This document shows positions 11,996 to 38,843 of a stretch of DNA of 64,000 bases, piece by piece. Source of the stretch: Telopea speciosissima (taxonomy: Eukaryota > Streptophyta > Magnoliopsida > Proteales > Proteaceae); NCBI RefSeq assembly GCF_018873765.1, contig NC_057925.1, forward strand, positions 10,241,568-10,305,567, read 5' to 3'. The notes under the pieces were generated by a model, which searched no databases, was not told where the DNA came from, and saw only the letters and a program-made list of their open reading frames with translations. Position 1 is the first letter of the stretch, and each line of letters starts with the position of its first letter. Both the position numbers and the translations under genes were made by a program.

Positions 11996-12874
11996 TTATT
12001 CGGTAATTTGGATTTGCCAAAATCCAAACTTCATGTCGAATTTTGAGAAAATAGTGGACTTATAAATCTTCTGGAGGAGATCTTTTTTGTTTGGAATGAG
12101 GTATCTAATCCATTGTAGAACTTCATTCAAGGATTTATAATTGATAATAAGGCGAGGGGTGCCTCGTTCAATTTCAACATTCTTGTTTACATAGAATGCA
12201 GCACAATTCCAAGGAGATTTACTGTGTCTGATCAAGTTCTTTTTTAAAAGGTCTGTTATTTCTTGTTTGCAAGTTTCAACTAATGCAGCATTCATTTGAA
12301 TGGGTCTGACTTTGGTTGGAATATTTTTTTCAGAAAAATCCCGTTCATAAGGGAACATGACAGAATGCTTATGACAATGCCAAAATGCATTAGGGAATTC
12401 AGAACAAAGGTGTTGTTCGAATTGTTTGCGAAGTTGGTTAATTTGATGTTGTATGTGATTGTCTTTTAACATTTCAACAGTTCTTGTATGAGAAACTTCA
12501 TTTTTTAAGAATTCTATTTGTTGCTCTTTGCATGCAATCTTATTAACCTTTTTGTCTTAAAAAATTGCTGAGGATTTGAGTTTATTGATTTGCTTGGTAT
12601 GGGCAGGTTCAATAAAGTCAAAGATGATCTTTTTTCCCAGGGCTTTTGTGGAGATTCCTTGGTCTGAGGTTTTGAAAGGTTTTATTAATTCTAGGAATGG
12701 TTGTCCTAGGATAACATTTTGATCTAAGTCTTGTACAAGTATGAAGGCTTGTTTAAGGCAGATTCCTTGTTTGCAGATGTGGGCATCTAAAAGCTTGTAA
12801 TTGATTTTGAGGGTCAGTTTAGGGTTTGAGGAAGATGAGTTTTTGAATCTGAAATGAAACAATTTCCTACACAC
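11996..12874 (-). pseudogene. Endogenous pararetrovirus protease-RT fragment inside MULE-A
   Basis: Minus-strand frame with two blocks in one register. Block 12874-12557 resembles a retroviral-type aspartic protease C-terminal part (VILGQPFL). Block 12472-11996 resembles the start of a reverse transcriptase of the Caulimoviridae type (GTPRLIINYK, then FSKFDM and FWQIQI). One in-frame stop at 12557-12559 separates them. The fragment ends at the inner edge of the MULE terminal repeat, before the catalytic Y-x-D-D box, so it cannot encode active polymerase. The wording of the RT motifs looks closer to petuvirus/florendovirus-like endogenous elements than to gypsy, but this is judged by eye only. 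It is an old, dead, partial copy. Confidence 0.75.
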
Positions 12875-12879
12875 CCTAA

Positions 12880-13790
12880 AGAAAGAAGTGATTTTTTTTT
12901 CACCAGTACATCAAATGCTTAGCAAATAATGGAAAGAGTCATACGATTGGAGCCTGAAAAAATAAATTGAAATTTCTCTAAAGAATAAGAATTACAATCA
13001 AATCGCAACAGAATGGAATTTTGAGCATCAATTGCAATGCAAATGCATAAACGATGGCAACTCGAGATTCGAGCTGGAGAACGAGTACATGGAATGGGAA
13101 AAAATTGCATTCCAGAATGGACTGCATTCATGAGCATGATCCAAGGATTTGAGAATGGAATGTTTCTCAAACAACGTTTTTTTCAATCCGATGCTTGTAA
13201 GGAAGAGGGAAAAACGATAACCCATCTCCACTATCTTGCTTTCAACCTGCAACTGCAAGGAAGAGGGGAAAACGATAACTCATCACCACTATCGTGCTTG
13301 CTACCTGCTCGTGTCCTGTCTGCTATATCCTGTGAATTTCATCTCTATTATTGGTTCGGTGATTTGGTGAGCCCATCAACATCAACAATAGGGAGGATCG
13401 CCATCACAGGACGACCTCGATGCTTTGTTTATGCCCATCTCTTGGTTATGGTATCCTTGCTTGTCACATTGACCATCGTTTTGAGACCTGGAAAAAAAAA
13501 AATCACAGAGGAAGAGAAGAAGAAAACAATAAGAGAAAATTAGAAAAAAAAAGGCTGAGATGATATCTGAGTGAGTTACAGCTAATTCTTTGTGAAGGAT
13601 GTAATTGAAGAGCATGGAACCCCTTTGGGCCTGTACGATCTGGAGACCGTTAAGCATTAGGTACAAGATATCTTGACTTGAGCATGTCCGCCCATGCTCT
13701 TCTATCCATTTCTTTGCTTCTTCCAAGTAGATCGCTTCGTTTCTTTTTGTTGGGGAAGATGAGTGTGCAGGAAATTGTTCCATTTCAGAT
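12880..13790. other. Remaining interior of MULE-A, origin unknown
   Basis: Two sizeable open frames overlap here: plus 13037-13543 and minus 13783-13382. Neither shows a domain I recognise. The minus frame begins EEAKKWIEEHGRTCSSQDIL-like sequence and ends in a hydrophobic, intron-like stretch, so it could be another captured exon. A direct repeat (GGAAGAGGG...AAACGATAAC) occurs at about 13201 and 13260. Confidence 0.4.
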
Positions 13791-14086
13791 TCAAAAATTC
13801 ATCTTCCCCAAACCTTAAACAATTTGGGGAAGATGAATTGCAGGGATTTTTTTTTTTTTTGTATTTTTTTCAAATAAGGGTATTTTTGTCATTCTACCCT
13901 ATCAAGGGGCAGAATGGTCCATAAATTTTCAAAAACTAGGATCCGTTATAGCATAACGTCTCTGACTAACGGGAGGGACTATATTGGTACTTAGTTTGGA
14001 AAATAGGGGTGCACGTGGAGTTAATGAAATTTCAGATGGGCAACTATAAGTTTGACCATTTTCAGGAGGGCATTTGGAAATAACCC

Positions 14087-14095
14087 CTTATAAAT
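14087..14095 (+). promoter_or_regulatory. TATA box of the intact P450, regenerated by the MULE TSD
   Basis: CTTATAAAT is the right-hand target-site duplication of MULE-A and also the TATA-like box 81 bp upstream of the P450 ATG. The paralog has the same box at a similar distance. Sequence further upstream is now MULE terminal repeat; the original upstream promoter lies beyond 11713. Confidence 0.65.
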
Positions 14096-14175
14096 TCACT
14101 ACCACACACAGAAGAAAATATTAAGAATTTACAGCCAACACATTGTTCTCATATCAAACCCACCATTAATCCGTC

Positions 14176-15714
14176 ATGTTACAGCTTGAGCTTTTTCCTT
14201 ACCTGCTCCTCTTCATTCTTCCGTTCTTCTTCTTTGTCAAAACTTGCTTCACTTATGCAACCAATTACAAGAATTCATCCTTATCTCCTGCAATTAAGCT
14301 ACCCAGATCCTATCCTTTACTAGGTTCCACTCTCACCATATCTGCCAACAGAGATCGATTCAATCAATGGGTCACAGAGCTTCTTCAAAACAGTGAGAAT
14401 GGAACCATCATCCTTCAACGTTCTCTCGGCCATCGCCATCTCATAACTACCAATCCCCTCAACGTCCAATACATCCTTAAGACCCAATTCTCCTTCTACC
14501 CAAAAGGCAGTTTCTCTCAAGAGGGCCTCTCTGATTTTCTTGGTTCTGGCATCTTCAACATCGATGGTGAAAGCTGGAAGTTTCAGAGACAAATCTCCAG
14601 TCATGCATTCAATACCAAATCCCTCCGGAAATTCGTCGAGACAGTGGTCGAAGACGAGCTCTCTGACCGCCTTCTTCCTCTACTCTTGACCACCACCACT
14701 CAAAAATCCGTTCTTGATTTGCAAGACATCCTTCAAAGATTTGCATTTGATAACATCTGCAAGATTGCTTTTGGGTTCGACCCTAAGTATCTTTCCCCTT
14801 CATTCCCACAACCAGAAACTGAATTTGCAGTCGCATTTGAAGCAGCTACACTATTAAGCAGTAAGCGATTTGGTTCAATTTTCCGAGGGATATGGAAAGT
14901 GAAAAGGGCATTTGATATTGGGTCAGAGAAGCAATTGCGAATAGCAGCTACAAAAGTTCGTGAATTCGCAACTAGTATTGTAAGAGAAAAGAAACGAGAA
15001 CTAGAAGAGAAATCTTCAATTGAAACAGAGGATCTTCTCTCAAGAATCTTGAATTCCGGCCATTTAGATGAGAATTTCGTTACAGACATGGTGATCAGCT
15101 TTATATTAGCTGGTCGTGATACTACATCGGCAGCATTGACATGGTTCTTCTGGTTAATTTCCAGGAATCCTCGTATAGAAAATGAGATTTTGAAGGAGAT
15201 AATAAAGGAGAAACCAGAAGGGGTTGATCATTTCGATGAGGTGAAGGACATGGTATACACCCACGCTGCTCTCTGCGAGAGCATGAGGCTCTACCCACCA
15301 GTCCCTTCTGATGGTAAGCAAGCAGCAAGCGATGATGTGTTGCCAGATGGGTCTGTAGTGAAGAAAGGCATGCTAGTGTCATATCATCCCTATGCGATGG
15401 GAAGGATGGAGTCACTGTGGGGCAAAGATTGGGCGGAGTTCCGCCCAGAGCGGTGGTTGGAGAAAGAGGAGATTACCGGAAAATTGAGGTTTGTGGGAAG
15501 GGATTCATATACATATGCAGTCTTCCAAGCAGGGCCAAGGATTTGCTTAGGGAAGGAAATGGCATTCTTGCAGATGAAGAGGGTGGTAGCCGGAGTTCTG
15601 AAACAGTATCGGTTGTTGCCGGCGGAGAATGGTTTTGAGCCGGTTTTTATCTCTCATTTAACTGCCAAAATGAAAGGAGGTTTCCCAGTGAAGATTGAGA
15701 AGAGGGGTGGATAG
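14176..15714 (+). CDS. CYP94-family cytochrome P450, intact
   Basis: An intronless 512-aa P450. An N-terminal hydrophobic anchor (residues about 5-25) should hold it in the ER membrane. Signature motifs are complete: I-helix AGRDTT (312-317), K-helix E368-x-x-R371, FRPERW (422-427), and heme loop F450-QAGPRIC-LG with the heme-ligand Cys457. Length and the lack of introns fit the CYP94 family of the CYP86 clan. Known members are omega-hydroxylases of fatty acids (CYP94A) or of jasmonoyl-isoleucine (CYP94B/C); I cannot assign the subfamily by eye. Its duplicate at 3054-4582 is a pseudogene, so this is the only working copy in the window. A MULE sits directly at its TATA box and may alter expression. 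The start was chosen because both copies share it and it opens the membrane anchor. Confidence 0.95.
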   Translation: MLQLELFPYLLLFILPFFFFVKTCFTYATNYKNSSLSPAIKLPRSYPLLGSTLTISANRDRFNQWVTELLQNSENGTIILQRSLGHRHLITTNPLNVQYILKTQFSFYPKGSFSQEGLSDFLGSGIFNIDGESWKFQRQISSHAFNTKSLRKFVETVVEDELSDRLLPLLLTTTTQKSVLDLQDILQRFAFDNICKIAFGFDPKYLSPSFPQPETEFAVAFEAATLLSSKRFGSIFRGIWKVKRAFDIGSEKQLRIAATKVREFATSIVREKKRELEEKSSIETEDLLSRILNSGHLDENFVTDMVISFILAGRDTTSAALTWFFWLISRNPRIENEILKEIIKEKPEGVDHFDEVKDMVYTHAALCESMRLYPPVPSDGKQAASDDVLPDGSVVKKGMLVSYHPYAMGRMESLWGKDWAEFRPERWLEKEEITGKLRFVGRDSYTYAVFQAGPRICLGKEMAFLQMKRVVAGVLKQYRLLPAENGFEPVFISHLTAKMKGGFPVKIEKRGG

Positions 15715-16097
15715 TAGAGATTTGTGGGTTATATATAATATTTCGTTAATGACTTTTCTTGTTTCAACCTAAGTAGTAAGTGGGACTAGATGGAATTGTT
15801 TGGCTTTTCTTAATCAAGATTTTAAAATAGCTAGTGCATAAGAATTTTTTTTTTTTTTTTTTGGTCAGAATCTGCAATTTTATTAGGGATCATAATGTAA
15901 CGTTGTAACTATTTATACGATAATATTTTTATGTTTGATTAATGGGATTTTTTTGTTTCTATACAAAATCCCCTCAAGAGGGGAAAATATATATACCATA
16001 TCAACAGGTAAAAACTGCTTTACAATATTCAAAAGGTCCTCCGGAAAAGAGAACTCCAAAACCCAAAATGGAGGAAGAAAAAGCCCACTTAGAAATA

Positions 16098-16265
16098 TCG
16101 ATATTGCATCAGCATAGATCAGACGTATTGGACAAGTTTACCCTTGTTTTTCTTTTCAAAACGGATTTTTTGACTATCTTACACCTTGTTCGTAGTATCG
16201 ATCACCTCCAAAACCGTGCAATATCAACCATATCGAGCAATCCGATACTTATAACTCAAACCATG
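16098..16265. mobile_element. CATGGTT-family MITE, 5'-truncated copy 3
   Basis: The interior and right end (ending ACTCAAACCATG) match the elements at 4888-5127 and 8551-8792. The left end is missing and no duplication is visible on that side, so the copy is partial. Confidence 0.6.
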
Positions 16266-16415
16266 GATAAGAATCATAAGATCCTAGCATTACGACCTGG
16301 TTGTTCTCTTCCAAGTGGTTTGATGGTCAACCCTACCTTTGTTCTTGGTGAACATGCCTTTTTGCCTCTTATCAATGTCAATACTGTTCAGCCCCCCTCC
16401 CACCCCCCCCCAACC

Positions 16416-16603
16416 GAATCGTTATCCACTACTGTCCGCTGCCCGGACAGCAGAGTGCTGTCCCCTCACATGAACGCGAAATGATGATTTAACCACTTTG
16501 CCCGAACACACTGCCCGAGGGGTGGGGTTAAATCGTCATTTCACGCCCATGTGAGGGGACAGCACTCTGCTGTCCGGGCAGCGGACAACAGAGGATAAAA
16601 ATC
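16416..16603. mobile_element. GC-rich foldback MITE, GGATnnTTATCC family
   Basis: The two arms (TGTCCGCTGCCCGGACAGC... and complement) pair over about 75 bp each. The core is CTGCCCGAACACACTGCCCG-like, shared with 20009-20195. Outer ends GAATCGTTATCC and GGATAAAAATC resemble that element's ends. Flanks are poly-C, so a duplication cannot be judged. Confidence 0.7.
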
Positions 16604-16605
16604 AC

Positions 16606-16609
16606 CCCC

Positions 16610-16640
<31 letters not shown>
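16606..16640. repeat. CA microsatellite
   Basis: C-rich run followed by an uninterrupted CA dinucleotide array. Confidence 0.9.
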
Positions 16641-16641
<1 letters not shown>

Positions 16642-17094
16642 GGTTTTGTGAAAATTTACCTACATCACAACTATAACTCTAGCATTGACTGCTGACAATG
16701 ATGATGTAGAGTTAATCCTTACTACCAGTGTATTGTTGGAAAGGTAAACTCAGTTATAACTTATAACCCAATCGATCTTATTTACTCAAATGGACATCAG
16801 GATTTCCATGTTAAAGAGGTAAGAAAAACAGAAAGGGCTATTGAGGGGACAAGACTTAAATTTCTTCACCTCATGTATTAATAATGTAAATGGTTCAAGA
16901 ATTGATAGGTTGATAGCCCCACCAAGTGAAACAGAAACATGAAAACTAGGGTTTCAAAATTGTTTTGCAAATTATGCATTGCATGATTGCACCAATCAAA
17001 TTATTGACAATACAAGATAATATTGAACTCCCCTGCTTGGAAGGAAGAAAATCATATAAAAAAGGAATGCATTAGCCACAAAAATCAAGCTCCA

Positions 17095-34169
<17,075 letters not shown>

Positions 34170-34233
34170 TTGTTTGAGACCATACACTAACTCTACGCTA
34201 AAAGGTCTATTTCAAGAAACAGGATTACATATA

Positions 34234-34259
34234 CTCTCTCTCTCTCTCTCTCTCTCTCT
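34234..34259. repeat. CT dinucleotide tract upstream of NTRC
   Basis: A CT array lies 65-90 bp upstream of the NTRC start. On the coding strand this is a GA tract, a common feature of plant core promoters and 5' UTRs. Confidence 0.6.
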
Positions 34260-34349
34260 AGTCAACCAACTAGTACATGAGAATAACCAAGCTGTTTTTC
34301 CTTACCGGTATGGCTGAGCCGTTGTGGGGTAGGATGGAAGGGGTTAGAC

Positions 34350-34515
34350 CTAACCGTTAGACCTATCCGCTGCTGCAAACTGCAGCGCTGCTTTACTCAT
34401 CCTGCGGCGCTACAGGTACCATGTGTGCCATGTGGGGTCTGCTGTGCACATATGGCACCTACAGTGCCGCACGATGAGTATAGCAGCGCTATAGTTAGAG
34501 CAATGGATAATGATC
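34350..34515. mobile_element. Foldback MITE, GGATnnTTATCC family
   Basis: Arms containing CTCATCCTGCGGCGCTACAG and its counterpart pair with each other. The right end GGATAATGATCC matches that of 59582-59715, and both share the GTGCCGCACGATGAGTA segment. The left end is diverged, so the boundary is approximate. Confidence 0.6.
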
Positions 34516-34711
34516 CAGACTTTAGAACATACAATAGGGATTAAAAATATGGGAGATGGTTTCCACGGCACTAGTGTATGAAGGAATCTACATGCCATAC
34601 CAATGAGAGTTTGGAGAATGGTATCATCTACATGGATCTACATGGTCAAAATAGGATTGAAAAAGTTTGTGTGACACCAAGGCTCATTATGTGAGAGATT
34701 GTATATTAGAA

Positions 34712-34958
34712 GGATTTGGATCCTCTAGAGCCTGGGGTTGAGTGGCCATCATTTTGCACTCAACTCATAGGCCACCATGTGGATTTCATGTTGATCAAAT
34801 GGTTGATAGACGAGCTCAATTCAAAATTGCCGTTCAAAATTCAAAAACCAAGGAACTTGTCTACGAACTATAGGTTTGGCATGAAATTCATTGTGGTGCC
34901 TGTGAGTTGAGCGCAACACGATGGCCGGTCCACCCCAGGCCACAAAGGATCCAAATCC
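34712..34958. mobile_element. Foldback MITE with GGATTTGGATCC ends
   Basis: Starts GGATTTGGATCCTCTAGAGC and ends in the complement GGATCCAAATCC, with CCTGGGG and CCCCAGG-type arms. Flanking ATATTAGAA and ATATTCGAT match at 7 of 9 positions, possibly an old 9-bp duplication. Confidence 0.6.
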
Positions 34959-35119
34959 ATATTCGATACACTCTGAAAACTCATGATTCTTGTTCCTTCT
35001 CATGCAGTTTTTTCATGTTGGAGTCTTATTCCGCCAACACATGATGGGTTATCCCTACCTAACACTATAACAGTTTAGGCTTGCGGGTAAACGTAAAGGC
35101 TTTTGGGTTGGAATAGAGA

Positions 35120-35310
35120 AAAAAAAAACGCTTCCAGACTGCATTGTGTATGCTTTATTGCAATCTAGTGGTCGTGGGTTCGGGTACGAAAGGAGGCTCT
35201 ACCTAAAGTCGGGGTAAGGTTGCGGTTGGGCTCAAACTAAGGTCTCAACCTAGGTGCAGCCAGACCCTGGGGCAAGAGTCTCAACGATTGAGATTTGTTA
35301 AAGATTAATT
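35120..35310 (+). mobile_element. SINE-like repeat
   Basis: Contains a box-B-like GGTCGTGGGTTCGGGT followed by AGGCTC and GGGGTAAGGTTGCGG, an order similar to Au-type SINEs. Diverged; ends unclear. Confidence 0.45.
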
Positions 35311-35744
35311 AATATTTTTTTTTTAGATAGAAAGAAAGATTACTAATTTTTAATTCATGTTGCCCTATACTTTTTGTGATTAGTAAACTCTTGCAATTTT
35401 TTATAGATCTTTCCTTTCCTTTTTAATTTTCTATTCCACGCTTTTTCTTCTTTGAAACCATGCTTCTTCATCCCTTGCTTTGTTTATTTTTTCTACCCAC
35501 ATTTGTTCCATTTCTTTTCTTGTGATGAAAATTGTATAAAATGATGACTAGTCTTAATGTGGTGTTAATTGAGAGGAGAGAGGGTTCCTTACGACACCAA
35601 AATTAAGGAATCTCTCACACCACGCCAATGGTGAAGAGCAGAATAGTATACTATTCGTATGAACCCAAATGGTCAAAATAGAAGACAGGAAACAATGCAA
35701 GTGGACAATTGTACATTAATGTCATTGTGAATTTTTTCCATTAA

Positions 35745-35890
35745 CGCTATGTTTGGATGCCAAGAAAAGAAAAATATAATGAGAGAAAAGTCATGATGAT
35801 GCAATGATTGTTTTACGTGTCTATTCCTCTCTTCAAATTCAATTTTTTTGAATTTTTTTCTTTTCTTTTTTTTGGCATTCAAACATAACC
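35745..35890. mobile_element. PIF/Harbinger-like MITE
   Basis: A 146-bp element with ends CGCTATGTTTGGATGCC and GGCATTCAAACATAACC, flanked by TAA on both sides (35742-35744 and 35891-35893). The 3-bp TAA duplication and ends fit Tourist-like elements. Confidence 0.65.
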
Positions 35891-35942
35891 TAAAGAATGA
35901 AGTGTTTTTAAAAATTTTATTATTTTCCTTATTTTAAATAAT

Positions 35943-36075
35943 ACATAGGGGAATGTTCTCTGCACTTGCGCCCAAACACATGGGGGGTGGGCGAAATGAC
36001 CGCCCCGTCCCACCTCATGTGTTTGGGCACAGCCTGCACCCCAAGCACTCCCGGGCGAAGAACATCGCTACATAT
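35943..36075. repeat. GC-rich foldback repeat
   Basis: Arms around CCCAAACACATGGGG and CATGTGTTTGGGC pair. Outer AATGTTCT and GAACAT are complementary. Possibly a MITE; duplication not clear. Confidence 0.5.
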
Positions 36076-37168
36076 TAGGCATTGTATTTAAAAAATATTA
36101 AAGAAACCAAAAAAGGGTTAATAATAACTTTGATTTAGAAACCCCCTGAAAAAATGAAAAATGACCTCAATACTTGCTATGATAGTTTCAATTATCTGCA
36201 TGACACCATCAACAACTTAAACCTAAGTAGCAATCAATGGGAAAATATGGACCACACAATTCACTAAAAGTACTTTTTTTCCCAATGAAAATGTGATTCC
36301 ATAGGGCACACTTCCATCCATATCTTTCCATGGTGCATACTTCTATCTATATGTTGTGATTGTGCACATTTTGGTCATTGAAACTACAATATTGAACATT
36401 AAGATTATTTAGTCAACCTCCCCCCTCCTCCCCCCCCCCCCCCCAAAAAAAAGAAGCAACCATTGTTGTAGAACACATTTTAATTCACCTCATAGACCCC
36501 ATGCCTTTCTTCTTTCTCATTCAAAAAATGGATTAAATCATGTCCGGTTCAACTGCATTATCATGTTAATTTAGGTCGAATAAGATTGAAATTTGAAAAA
36601 GTTACCAAATTACCCACCCAATCTATATTTTATCAATTTATTCAAGACAATCATGAGTATTACAAAAGCGATTTTCTTATTGACCTATCTTAAGATGTCA
36701 ATTAACTTGTAACCTTACTTTTTTTATCCTTGTAGTATAACACATTTCTTCTTTTAGTGAAGGTAACATATGTCATTTCATATGTATACATGAAACACAA
36801 GTAAGATAATGACACCGGTTGAAAATGACATAACATTAAGTACATTTACAAATAAGGGAATAATGTTCTCTGTTCGAGAGTGTGGTCTACACTAGCGCCA
36901 CCCTGTGCCTATCTCTCTCCTCAAAGAAATGACATATTTGCACCTATTGGGGAGGGGGATTACCTCCTACTTGGTACAAAATTGTTTAGGATTTTAAGTC
37001 TACCCTCCTTCCATTCATGAATAAAAAAGTTGTAGAAAATAGAAATAATGTCCATTTATTTAGGGCAATGATGACAAATTACTAAATGGTTAAAAGGAAT
37101 GAAGACAAAAACCAAGAAAAGGAGATATTGAAATGTTAAGACAACTTCTTTTGAGATGATCTATTGTA
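36076..37168. other. Gene-free intergenic stretch
   Basis: AT-rich, with a poly-C run near 36428. No gene or defined element. Confidence 0.5.
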
Positions 37169-37178
37169 CTCTTTTTTT

Positions 37179-38843
37179 GGGTAAATTACATGTCTCCTCT
37201 TGGTTTTGAAACTAAATTCAAATCACCTCCTGATTTTTTTAAATACTCAAATCATCCCTTGTATTAGACCCCAATGTGACAAATCAATCCCTATCGTTAG
37301 TTTTATACTATTAAGCGATGATGTTAGCCTGTTAAATAAATTTAAATTCCTAAACTACCCTTGACCAGTGTTGATTTAGGATTGTATCTTTGTAACTAAA
37401 AACCCTAAAATCAGTCATCTTCCTCATATGACCTGCAACCCACCGGCACTGGTCCTTGCATCTCTTACCCCTCTTCTTGCATCAACCATGGATCCAATCT
37501 GCAAAAAGCATCCTAAACCCACCGTTAAGTTTCTTTTAAGTTCCTTTTAATGGTGGGTTCATTCCTCGTTACTTAAATTGATCTCTGGGTTTTCTAGGGT
37601 TTCGTTGCTAAGCCGGAGATGTTGCCAGATGGGTCTCGTGAAGTCGTTGCATCGAGTGAGTCAAACAAAGCACCGTAGTAGGCGTTGGCCTCGCCCACCT
37701 GAGCTCTGGACGACGCTGTATTGGTATTCATCTCCTGCCTACCAGCTTCACCACCAGAGGGGATAACCCTTTCACCAGTCTCAGCAATTGGTCTTGGGGG
37801 TTCTCCGTTGATATACTCTCGTTTGCCATTCTGTACAGCTTGAATGCGAAATTCATCGCCAGTGCCTCGTCGGCATTGTACCCCAGTGCTTCCCTGTCCA
37901 GATCAGTGATTCTACGACTCACGGCATTGAATTTAAGGTTGACATCCACTCAATCGGCTAGCTTTTTCAGCCGATCACCGACGGCTCATAACTCCTTTTC
38001 GTTTGGGTTGCTACAAGGTTCATTGACGGTGGTGGGCTTGCCCGATTGTCTCTCTGCAAGAGCATGGATGAGGGTCATGTACTGGCCGCCCTGTCCGATA
38101 TCAAAGTCCACGACATGGACATTATTGGGTTGTTCTCTTGTGGCTTCTAGGATTGCTAGATTGGCCGCCATGAACCCGAGTTTGAAACAGGGGGAGGCTT
38201 CATACCACATTTGTGTTGCAAACATGTGCTCGGTGCTGCCGAGCTCCACCACCTGTGGAGGATTCTCAGCTGGGTTGACTCTGGATTGGAGGGCCGACCC
38301 CATGTAAGCCGTCAATCTTTGCTTCGGATCGTCTCTAGCGTTTGAGACCTGTTTTACTACTTTTACCTCCCCTAATTCTCCCCTTCCCTAAGGCTATCGA
38401 TGCTCATATTGCGATTTCTTCAGTAGGATCAATCCAGGCGATGAACTTGAAAAACCTAATTTCCACGAAAAAACAGGTCAGGAACCAAATCAACAATAAA
38501 AATCTTGTCGTTCCAAGATTTAAACCCAAGACTTCTTCTTTGATGTTTGGCTTGGACATCTCCATCTCTGGCGGCTTCTCTGGTTTCTCCTCGCGCTCAC
38601 AGCACAGCGACAACATCTCCATCTCCGATGGCTTCTTTGAGAGTGGGAGAGAGAGACAGAAGAGATCGTGAAAGAGAAGAGAGATGATAAGTGAAAATGA
38701 AAATGAAAAGTCAAATTTGAAAAGTTAAAATTTGAGGTTAAATTTGTCATTTCACTTTTTTTTATTTATTTAAGTTAACACCGTTAGGTAGAGGGGGGCG
38801 GATGAATATTTTAAAAAATTAGGGAGTGATGTGTAATTTACCC
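37179..38843. mobile_element. Gene-capturing MULE (MULE-B) carrying a GRAS fragment
   Basis: Ends GGGTAAATTACATGTC and its complement GATGTGTAATTTACCC bound about 1665 bp. CTCTTTTTTT is repeated on both sides (37169-37178 and 38845-38854), a 10- to 11-bp duplication typical of MULEs, though low in complexity. The inverted ends are diverged beyond the first 15 bases. The interior holds a GRAS-family fragment (37640-38345) and no transposase. Confidence 0.7.
37640..38345 (-). pseudogene. Captured GRAS-domain (SCL8-like) gene fragment
   Basis: Minus-strand pieces read as the middle of a GRAS transcription regulator. 38315-37986 contains the VHIID-type motif VHVVDFDIGQGGQ after CFKLGFMAANLAILEAT. 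37949-37728 contains [20 protein letters not shown] further piece down to about 37650 reads AYYGALFDSLDATTSR. A frameshift and stops break it, and both N- and C-terminal parts are missing. GRAS proteins of the SCL8 group are nuclear regulators. Its position inside MULE-B indicates capture from a parent gene elsewhere. Confidence 0.82.

Larger units (their letters stand above)
11713..14086. mobile_element. Gene-capturing MULE (MULE-A) in the P450 promoter
   Basis: A 2374-bp element with long terminal inverted repeats (about 11713-11980 and 13800-14086). Outer ends are GGGTTATTTCCAAATGCC and its complement. It is flanked by a perfect 9-bp duplication CTTATAAAT (11704-11712 and 14087-14095), typical of Mutator-like elements. 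The paralogous locus (2986-2994) has the single empty site. There is no transposase, so it is non-autonomous. The interior holds a captured pararetroviral fragment (11996-12874) and about 0.9 kb of other sequence. Poly-A/T tracts and a hairpin motif mark the inner edges of the terminal repeats. Confidence 0.88.
11198..16100. repeat. Segmental duplication, copy 2 (holds the intact P450)
   Basis: Matches 2041-5290 in the same orientation, from the TGAGGTGTTTCC region through the P450 and about 400 bp of 3' flank. Copy 2 carries the MULE at 11713-14086, which copy 1 lacks. Confidence 0.85.

Noticed and set aside
11996-12874. A potentially active viral polymerase
   Set aside because: It has an internal stop, lacks the catalytic RT box and is cut off at the MULE terminal repeat.
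13037-13543. 168-codon plus-strand frame in MULE-A as a transposase
   Set aside because: No MULE transposase motif; low-complexity end and repeated segments.
14733-15089. Minus-strand open frames of 90-120 codons inside both P450 copies
   Set aside because: They are mirror frames of the P450 coding strand, present in both the live and dead copy, with no domain of their own.
15942-16484. 180-codon plus-strand frame downstream of the intact P450
   Set aside because: It runs through the 3' flank, a truncated MITE and a foldback MITE; no conserved domain.
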